Made by a program: the position numbers and the translations under genes
Part shown: piece after piece, positions 58,050-64,000 of the stretch
Layout of the letters: each line of letters opens with the position of its first letter
Position numbering within the stretch: the first letter of the stretch is position 1
Notes under the pieces: model-generated
What the model saw: the letters and a program-made list of their open reading frames with translations, nothing else
The model's database searches: none
What the model was told of the DNA's origin: nothing
DNA from: Algoriphagus sp. Y33
GTDB lineage: Bacteria > Bacteroidota > Bacteroidia > Cytophagales > Cyclobacteriaceae
Direction of reading: 5' to 3'
Assembly (NCBI RefSeq): GCF_014838715.1
Contig: NZ_CP061947.1
Coordinates: 4,640,001-4,704,000 of the forward strand
DNA length: 64,000 bases

Positions 58050-58189
58050 GTTTCCTAATTGTGAAATATTAATCAAGATTGAACTCATCACACCTCAAGT
58101 TGTTTTTATTCCAAGAGATATTCTGTACCTTCTCTTATCACCTTTTTGAATAGGATTTTTCCTTTTCTTGTTTTTAAACTAACCCTTAT

Positions 58190-60364
58190 ATGTCAAAAAC
58201 TATTATCGTTTCCAACCGCCTCCCCATTAGTCTAAGACACCGAAATGGCCGGTTTGAATTCAAACCAAGTGCTGGAGGATTGGCCACTGGCCTAGGATCT
58301 ATTTACAAAGAAGGAGAGAATATTTGGATTGGTTGGCCGGGAAATACCGTGGATGACCCCGAGCAGCGGGCAGAAATCATCCTCGAACTGCACGAGCTTA
58401 AAATGGCGCCTGTCTTCCTTTCAAAGGAAGATGTAGAGGAGTTTTATGAAGGATTCAGTAATGAGACGCTTTGGCCGGCATTTCACTATTTCACCCAATA
58501 TATGGTCTATAACCCTGAACATTGGGAAGCATATGTGCGGGTAAATCAGAAATTTTGTGATGCCATCCTGAAAAAAGCAGGACCGGACGACACGATCTGG
58601 ATTCATGATTATCAATTGCTTCTGCTTCCTCAAATGCTAAGGGAAGTACTTCCAAACGCTACCATTGCATTTTTCCAACATATCCCCTTCCCTTCATACG
58701 AAATCCTTCGGATGATTCCTTGGAGAAAGGAACTGCTGACAGGTGTATGTGGAGCAGATTTAATTGGATTTCATACCTATGACGATATGCGCCACTTCCT
58801 CAGTGCAGTGGGTAGAATCACAGGTCTCTCAAGTGAAAGTGGCTACATCCAAGCGGAAAATAGAATTATCAATGTGGATTCATTTCCTATGGGGATTGAT
58901 TATCACAAGTTTGCGAAACAGGCAAAAAGTAAAAAAACGCTGCGTTTTGTAGAAGAATTTGGCAAGCAAGTGGAAGATCAAAAATTGCTCCTTACCATAG
59001 ATCGTCTCGATTATTCCAAAGGAATCCCGCAACGCATCCAAGCATTTAATCAATTGCTGGAACAACATCCGGAACTTCACGGCAAGGTGTCCATGATTAT
59101 GATTGTGGTGCCGAGTCGGGACAAAGTACAGTCCTACAAAGAACTTAAAGAAGAAATTGACCTGCTGGTCGGACGAATCAACAGTGAATACTCCACTCTC
59201 AACTGGGTGCCTGTACATTACTTCTACCGCAGCTTTCCATTCGAAGAACTCAGTGCATTCTATAATATGTCAGACATCGCACTAGTAACTCCATTACGCG
59301 ACGGAATGAACTTGGTGTGCAAGGAATTTGTCGCCAGTAAAACTGACCAAACAGGTGTATTGATTCTCTCAGAAATGGCAGGTGCATCCAAAGAACTTCA
59401 GGATGCTATCCTTGTAAACCCTAATGATAGACAAGGTGTGGTCGATGCAATATACAACGCCCTTTCCATGCCTCAGACCGAGCAAATTGCGAGAATGTCT
59501 AGCATGCAGGAAAGTCTTAAAAAATATGACGTATTCCAGTGGGTGAAAGTATTTATGGATCGACTGGATCACGTGAAGCAAAAACAAGAAGAGCTGACTT
59601 CCAAGGATGTAGATGCCAAGGTGATGAATGAAATTCAAGCCAGTTTTAAAAAAGCCAAAAATGCCGTTTTGTTCTTAGACTACGACGGCACATTGACCGG
59701 CTTCACTGCCAATCCTCAAAATGCAGTTCCCGATGCAGAATTGAAGGAAATTATCTCAGACCTTAGTCCCAAAGCCCAGGTTGTGATTATCTCAGGCAGA
59801 GACAAGGATACACTGGGAAAATGGTTTGATGATCAGAATATCGATATGATCGCCGAACACGGCGTGTGGGTGAAAAGAAAAGAAGATCAGGCCGACTGGG
59901 AGCTATATGCAGAAGTCGAAGACAGCTGGAAAGATGATATCCGAAAAGTGATGGAATATTACGTCTTGCGAACTCCCGGAGCATTTATAGAAGAAAAACA
60001 TCATTCATTGGTATGGCACTACAGGAAAGTAGAAAGCGGTCTTGGGGACCTCCGGATGCGTGAGCTTTTCAGTCATCTGAAATATATGGCAAGAGGGTAT
60101 AATCTCCAGGTGCTGGAAGGAAATATGGTACTGGAAATCAAACGTCCTGACATCAACAAAGGGCGTGCTGCCACAGCGATGATGAAAGGAGTAGACTATG
60201 ATTTTGTACTGGCAATCGGTGATGATTGGACTGATGAAGACACCTTCAAAGCCATGCCAAAGAATGCCTATTCAATCCGGGTTGGTTATGCATACACCCA
60301 AGCAAATTACAATATCAAATCATTCAGGCAAGTAAGGCAGTTACTCCAGAAGTTGACTAATTGA
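58190..60364 (+). CDS. otsAB: Bifunctional trehalose-6-phosphate synthase/phosphatase (OtsA-OtsB fusion)
   Basis: 724 aa making trehalose from UDP-glucose and glucose-6-phosphate in two steps. N-terminal GT20 domain at 1 to about 465: SNRLPISLRHRNGRFEF, FKPSAGGLATGLG, IHDYQLLLLP, HIPFPSYEILRMIPWR, DRLDYSKGIPQRI and TPLRDGMNLVCKEFVASK. A linker is followed by the HAD-type TPP domain at about 490-720: motif I DYDGTL at about 497, motif II IISGRD, motif III EIKRPDINKGRA and motif IV GDDWTDEDTF. All catalytic motifs are intact. No clear promoter; the gene is flanked by terminators on both sides and lies near a GH15 enzyme. Confidence 0.96.
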   Translation: MSKTIIVSNRLPISLRHRNGRFEFKPSAGGLATGLGSIYKEGENIWIGWPGNTVDDPEQRAEIILELHELKMAPVFLSKEDVEEFYEGFSNETLWPAFHYFTQYMVYNPEHWEAYVRVNQKFCDAILKKAGPDDTIWIHDYQLLLLPQMLREVLPNATIAFFQHIPFPSYEILRMIPWRKELLTGVCGADLIGFHTYDDMRHFLSAVGRITGLSSESGYIQAENRIINVDSFPMGIDYHKFAKQAKSKKTLRFVEEFGKQVEDQKLLLTIDRLDYSKGIPQRIQAFNQLLEQHPELHGKVSMIMIVVPSRDKVQSYKELKEEIDLLVGRINSEYSTLNWVPVHYFYRSFPFEELSAFYNMSDIALVTPLRDGMNLVCKEFVASKTDQTGVLILSEMAGASKELQDAILVNPNDRQGVVDAIYNALSMPQTEQIARMSSMQESLKKYDVFQWVKVFMDRLDHVKQKQEELTSKDVDAKVMNEIQASFKKAKNAVLFLDYDGTLTGFTANPQNAVPDAELKEIISDLSPKAQVVIISGRDKDTLGKWFDDQNIDMIAEHGVWVKRKEDQADWELYAEVEDSWKDDIRKVMEYYVLRTPGAFIEEKHHSLVWHYRKVESGLGDLRMRELFSHLKYMARGYNLQVLEGNMVLEIKRPDINKGRAATAMMKGVDYDFVLAIGDDWTDEDTFKAMPKNAYSIRVGYAYTQANYNIKSFRQVRQLLQKLTN

Positions 60365-60388
60365 TTTGAAAATTAGTTTAAAAATTCA

Positions 60389-60420
60389 GTGCAAGGGCGA
60401 AAAATCTTTCGCCCTTGCAC
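60389..60420. terminator. Convergent hairpin terminator between otsAB and the amidase gene
   Basis: Perfect 14-bp stem GTGCAAGGGCGAAA / TTTCGCCCTTGCAC with loop AATC, in the 90-base gap between convergent genes. T-runs are short on both sides; it is probably bidirectional. Confidence 0.8.
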
Positions 60421-60454
60421 ATTTGCACCCTCCGTCGCAGCTGCGATTAAAAAT

Positions 60455-61348
60455 CTAGAGATATTTTTTATACAGATTATCCAAAATTCGCTTATCAACC
60501 TCTGTCAATTCCGAGTCCACATCCCGCTGGATGAAGTGGAGTTTAAAAGATCGAATTGCAGCTTTGTAATCACTCACATCATACCCGATGATTCTAAGTG
60601 CCAGAATAGGATCTAGCACATTTTCCGGCAATAAATCAGTCGTCCCGATTGGAAGTAGCACATTGTCATGATGCGCTAATACCGGAAAAACTACCTCTTC
60701 ATCATACCACATTCCAAAACCTTCTTCGGCCAGCTTTTTCCAAGGAAAGTAAGAGCTTGGATCAATCTTTCGTGAGGGAGCTATATCAGAATGACCGATA
60801 AAGTTAGCAGTGGGAATCCCGTATTTCCACTTTAGCCGCTTTAGTAATACCAAGAGACTTTCTATCTGTGCAGTAGTGAACGGCTCACTTCCGTTATTAT
60901 CCAACTCGATACCAATAGATGATGAATTGAGATCGGTATCATTTCCCCAGCGTCCTTTTCCTGCATGCCAAGAGCGCAGATAATCATTTAACATCTGCAC
61001 TATTTCACCATCTCTACCGACCACATAATGTGAACTCACCTGAGTTCTGCTAAGGGTGAAAGTAGCAAGCGTTTGAGCCAACGAATCCTGAGCCGTATGA
61101 TGAATAATCACATAGTTTGGCTTGCGGATTCCGAAGTTGGCAGTCCCTACCCACTCATCGCTGATACTCAATGTGTCGTAATTAAGTTCAGCTTTGGTTT
61201 TAGGGATTTCTTGGATGAAAGCCGTGACTTCTTTTACAGCTTTTTTATGCGCTTTGTTGTTCTTTCGATAGATGTCTTTTGAGCATGAAGCAAAAGCTAT
61301 GATCGTAAAAATCAATAAAACAGCAGAGGTGATTCTAGTGAAACCCAT
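60455..61348 (-). CDS. N-acetylmuramoyl-L-alanine amidase, lipoprotein (Amidase_2)
   Basis: Zinc amidase predicted to cut the lactyl-amide bond between MurNAc and the peptide stem of peptidoglycan or its fragments. 297 aa. Lipobox AFASC with Cys22. The amidase_2 domain runs from about 75 to 205: IIHHTAQ with His83/84, SSHYVVGRDGEIVQM, WHAGKGRWG, SIGIELDN, and GHSDIAPSRKIDP with His186 and Asp196 in the ten-residue spacing of AmpD. The C-terminal ~90 residues form an extension (ALRIIGYDVSDYKAA) resembling a peptidoglycan-binding-like region. It may serve in wall recycling or turnover at the outer membrane. Confidence 0.92.
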   Translation of the reverse strand: MGFTRITSAVLLIFTIIAFASCSKDIYRKNNKAHKKAVKEVTAFIQEIPKTKAELNYDTLSISDEWVGTANFGIRKPNYVIIHHTAQDSLAQTLATFTLSRTQVSSHYVVGRDGEIVQMLNDYLRSWHAGKGRWGNDTDLNSSSIGIELDNNGSEPFTTAQIESLLVLLKRLKWKYGIPTANFIGHSDIAPSRKIDPSSYFPWKKLAEEGFGMWYDEEVVFPVLAHHDNVLLPIGTTDLLPENVLDPILALRIIGYDVSDYKAAIRSFKLHFIQRDVDSELTEVDKRILDNLYKKYL

Positions 61349-61412
61349 GGGGATAAATAGTTAACCAAGATTTGAAGCTACAACTATTGTACTAAACCCG
61401 ATTATATAAATC

Positions 61413-61514
61413 CCCCACAGATCTACACAAATTCAAAACAAAGAATTTCACACAAATAAGACAGTCTCAAAATCCGCGGAAATCTGTGCGTTGTATCGGC
61501 GATAATCTGTGGGG
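61413..61514. repeat. Inverted repeat CCCCACAGAT ... ATCTGTGGGG in intergenic DNA
   Basis: Two perfect 10-base arms bracket 82 bases in the 190-base gap between the GH15 and amidase genes. The inside has further related bits (CACACAAAT, AATCTGTGCG). It resembles palindromic interspersed repeats; no second copy occurs in this window. Confidence 0.5.
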
Positions 61515-61538
61515 AAATTTTAAATACACCGAATTGAC

Positions 61539-63320
61539 TTACAAGAAATTAGGTCTGTCCAGTTTTTTCCCGATCCGGAAAGCAGCATTCATCAAGCCGA
61601 CGTGAGAATAGGCTTGAGGAAAATTCCCCCATTGGCTCCCTGTCTTCTGATCTACATCTTCTGAGAAGAGCTGCAGGTGATTGCAATACTTCACCAGTGT
61701 CTCGAAGCCTTCTACCGCCTCGTCAAGCCTTCCCACGCATGCCAAAGCTTCTATATACCAGAATGCACAGATCAAGAAAGTGGTCTCAGGCACTCCAAAA
61801 TCGTCCATATGCTTGTACCGATAGAATAAAAAGTCCTTTGCCAAAAGCTCATCCTCCAGTGCCTTGAGGTGATTATTGGCCCGCTCCAGATCATCCCCAA
61901 AATATCCCATAGTGATCAGCTGAAGTGTAGACGCATCCATGTAAGTAGATCCTATGGCCTGTGCATAGGCTTTTCTATCAGGTAGATAACATTCCTCGAT
62001 TTTGGCGACGGCCATGTCTTTCAGTACAATCGCCTTCTGATATAAATTATCATCCTTCAATCTGATACCGATTTTTGCGGCAGCGCATGCTCCTGCCCAG
62101 TGAAATAAGAAGGTGTAGCAATGCTCTTGTGCAAGATTTCTAAATTCCCAAAGTCCGGCATCTTTCTCATTCATAGTTGCTTCGATCTTATCGAGCAAAT
62201 TCATAATCATAGGTTTTGAACTGCTTCTCTCTTCTTCAGTGAAACGCTGATCAGAATAAAGAGGCAATAACGACACCAATACCTGACCATATAAGTCATT
62301 CTGAATATGTGTATATGCTTGATTCCCAAAACGAACAGGCTTATTATCCAAATAACCGGCAAGTTCGGAGATTTCTTCAGTCAATAGCGAATCACCGGTG
62401 ATCGAATAAAGTGGCTGGTAACGCCCATCAGAACCGGTCTTTAAGTTGTGAATAAATTCAAAATACTTCTCCAGCTCCTCGAAGTGCCCCAGACTATTAA
62501 AACAGGTAAGCGTGTAATAGCTGTCACGGATCCAGCAATAGCGGTAATCCCAGTTCCGGGTAGATTCCGGTGACTCCGGTAAGCTTGTGGTAGAAGCGGC
62601 GATGATTGCACCGGTGTCCTCGTACTGGTGGATTTTGAGGATCAATGCAGATCGAAGTACGAGCTTCTGATGAAAATTGGAGATACTAGTAGACTTAACC
62701 CATTCCTGCCAGTAGCTTGTGGTGGCCTGAAGAAACCGCTCAGAAGTAGTTTCGATTGGAGCTTCTAGCGGTCTACCGTAGGTAAGCACCAAATAAACCG
62801 GCTTATTCAAAGAAAATGCCTTTCCATCCATAATATAGCTCAGTGGCGCGTTGGTGGACAATCTCAACTCTTGATCTGTATCCATAAACCGAATATGATT
62901 GCTCCCCATACTGGCTTTTAGCAATCTAGAACCACGTTCCGAGGAAGGCTGGCATTTGATGAGAATTTTGGGAGAACCCGAGACCGCTTCGATCTTTCTG
63001 ATCAACATTAGAGGCTTATAGTATCGGTCAAAGTTCTTGAATCTGGGCGCAAAATCAGTGACCGAATAACTATCCTCGCCAGATACTACGGTAGTCTTTA
63101 GGACATTCGTGTTTTCGAGATAAACTTGGGAGGAAGTAAAATCATCAGCTTCAGGATGTATTGTGAACTCTCCACCTTTCTTCCTGTCAAGCATTCCCCC
63201 AAAAATAAAGTCAGAATCAAATCTTGGCAAGCACATCCAGCTTATATTGGTGTCCAGTTCCACATGGGCGATATAGGCACAGTTGCCTATCACCCCACTT
63301 CCATAGGTATGTTTTTTCAT
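61539..63320 (-). CDS. Glycoside hydrolase family 15 protein (glucoamylase/trehalase type)
   Basis: 593 aa, no signal peptide, so cytoplasmic. The N-terminal beta-sandwich at 1 to about 220 (YGSGVIGNCAYIAHVELDT, SWMCLPRFDSDFIFGGMLD) is followed by the (alpha/alpha)6 barrel with NWDYRYCWIRDSYYTL, the acid region GLWEFRNLAQEHCYTF and the base region LFSED (Glu554) plus GNFPQAYSHVGLMNAA. This architecture is shared by bacterial glucoamylase-like enzymes and the GH15 trehalases of actinobacteria. The nearby otsAB favours a role in trehalose or glucan metabolism, but the substrate is not proven. Confidence 0.9.
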   Translation of the reverse strand: MKKHTYGSGVIGNCAYIAHVELDTNISWMCLPRFDSDFIFGGMLDRKKGGEFTIHPEADDFTSSQVYLENTNVLKTTVVSGEDSYSVTDFAPRFKNFDRYYKPLMLIRKIEAVSGSPKILIKCQPSSERGSRLLKASMGSNHIRFMDTDQELRLSTNAPLSYIMDGKAFSLNKPVYLVLTYGRPLEAPIETTSERFLQATTSYWQEWVKSTSISNFHQKLVLRSALILKIHQYEDTGAIIAASTTSLPESPESTRNWDYRYCWIRDSYYTLTCFNSLGHFEELEKYFEFIHNLKTGSDGRYQPLYSITGDSLLTEEISELAGYLDNKPVRFGNQAYTHIQNDLYGQVLVSLLPLYSDQRFTEEERSSSKPMIMNLLDKIEATMNEKDAGLWEFRNLAQEHCYTFLFHWAGACAAAKIGIRLKDDNLYQKAIVLKDMAVAKIEECYLPDRKAYAQAIGSTYMDASTLQLITMGYFGDDLERANNHLKALEDELLAKDFLFYRYKHMDDFGVPETTFLICAFWYIEALACVGRLDEAVEGFETLVKYCNHLQLFSEDVDQKTGSQWGNFPQAYSHVGLMNAAFRIGKKLDRPNFL

Positions 63321-63412
63321 CTGTTTATAATTTGATTTTCAATGGTCATATGGAATCTCGCACGGTTTATAATCATCCCACTGTGTCTCGACTTCGACAT
63401 GCTCGATTTCAT
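63313..63412 (+). repeat. Dispersed intergenic repeat, copy D1
   Basis: TTTTTCATCTGTTTATAATTTG, GGTCATATGGAATCTCGCA (core 63,350-63,362), ATAATCATCCCACTGTGTCTCG and the closing GCTCGATTTCAT. The first 8 bases overlap the start of the GH15 gene on the other strand. Confidence 0.8.
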
Positions 63413-63524
63413 CTGTTTATTTTTGTTTTTCAACGCTCACCCCGATTAGTCGGGACAGGCTATGGAATCTCGCATAGTTTACAATTGTCCTTGTGAGTAT
63501 AGGACATGAAATGCTCGATATCAT
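63407..63524 (+). repeat. Dispersed intergenic repeat, copy D2 (tandem with D1)
   Basis: Shares TTTCATCTGTTTAT with the end of D1, then a CCCGA-TTAG-TCGGG hairpin with GGGACAGG, core ATGGAATCTCGCAT (63,462-63,475), the diverged TTTACAATTGTCCTTGTGAG and ATGCTCGATATCAT. The overlap of D1 and D2 shows that the unit can be arranged head to tail. Confidence 0.75.
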
Positions 63525-63636
63525 TAAAGTCAGTTTGAATTTGAAAAGTACGGGCTTTTTTGGGTCAAGTGTCAAGAAAAGAAAAAAGGGAACAGAATGC
63601 AAAAATCCTGCCCCCTAATGAAGTTTTGAAATGCAG

Positions 63637-64000
63637 TTAATAATCAAATCTCACTAGGTTGGATTCGCAATCCATGGTGACTCCATAGATAACTCTGTTC
63701 TCTTCCTCCACCACAAGGCAGAATAATGGGTAGTTCAGCTGATATTGATTCTGAATGTTAACGTTATAGTCAAATTCAAATTATCCGGGTCATTACGTTC
63801 CTGATAGGATTTGCCCTCTTGTCTTTTTCCCCAAACTAGCTCAATGGGCGAAGGCAAATCCTCTTCCGTTAAGTAAATAGTACTATCAGAAACTTTTTGC
63901 TCACAGGCGCAAAAAAAAGCATCGTAGGATTCGAAAAACACTAGCGTCAATGTGTGCCACTTCAGTCTTCTGTCATCGGTCTTCCATCCGTTGAAGCAAA
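63637..64000 (-). pseudogene. Unknown protein, 5'-partial, with an apparent frameshift
   Basis: A frame open to the window end reads ...CFNGWKTDDRRLKWHTLTL... down to KSYQERNDPDN and then hits a stop at 63,735. From about 63,780 a second frame continues with sensible sequence (FEFDYNVNIQNQYQLNYPLF, then YGVTMDCESNLVRFDY) and ends with TAA at 63,637-63,639. One extra A in the run at about 63,778-63,781 joins them into one chain of at least 120 residues. I recognise no family. A sequencing error, a real disrupted gene or two genes are all possible. Confidence 0.5.

Noticed and set aside
36474..63530. Insertion sequence or CRISPR array as the source of the repeats
   Set aside because: No transposase, no regular spacers and no cas genes are present; copies are few, diverged and intergenic.

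Overview
The window reads as a chromosomal segment of a Bacteroidota bacterium. The evidence is the gene order tuf-tRNA-Trp-secE-nusG-rplKAJL-rpoBC-DUF3467-rpsLG-fusA-rpsJ-rplC..., promoters of the TTTG/N19-20/TAnnTTTG type, an almost complete lack of Shine-Dalgarno sequences, and a SusC/SusD pair. Protein flavour and the accessory gene set suggest Cytophagales, probably a Cyclobacteriaceae/Algoriphagus-like organism; that placement is inference.

1-33,030 (all minus strand) is the translation/transcription core. Read in the direction of transcription it starts with tRNA-Tyr, tRNA-Gly, tRNA-Thr and tuf, then tRNA-Trp, secE, nusG, rplK, rplA, rplJ, rplL, rpoB, rpoC. DUF3467 follows, then rpsL, rpsG, fusA, rpsJ, then the S10/spc/alpha cluster rplC to rplQ with secY, map, infA, rpmJ and rpoA, and finally a partial carA running off the left edge. 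Promoters with both boxes are visible before tRNA-Tyr, tRNA-Trp, rpsL and rplC. Hairpin terminators follow tuf, rplL (attenuator-like), rpoC, rpsJ and rplQ. rpoB has no usable ATG and must start at TTG.

33,094-40,816 holds single genes: an M1 aminopeptidase lipoprotein, a stand-alone biotin carrier protein, pyrH-frr, and a DUF5686 outer-membrane protein with a carboxypeptidase-like regulatory domain.

41,443-58,015 (plus) is the most interesting block: a SusC/SusD pair followed by three tandem FG-GAP/ASPIC lipoproteins of about 1,090 aa, an unknown 186-aa lipoprotein inserted between the first two, and a vanadium-haloperoxidase/PAP2-like lipoprotein. There is no recognisable glycosidase, regulator or transporter in it. 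Everything after SusC has a lipobox, so I infer a cell-envelope uptake or modification system with an unknown substrate.

58,190-63,320 is a trehalose/envelope section: a fused OtsA-OtsB trehalose synthase/phosphatase, an N-acetylmuramoyl-L-alanine amidase lipoprotein and a GH15 enzyme (glucoamylase/trehalase type). At the right edge is an unknown gene that appears frameshifted and runs out of the window.

The intergenic regions carry a dispersed repeat family (core ATGGAATCTCGCAT ... ATAATCATCCC) at five or six places, a ten-unit degenerate heptanucleotide array between rpsJ and rplC, and several strong hairpins without an assigned role.
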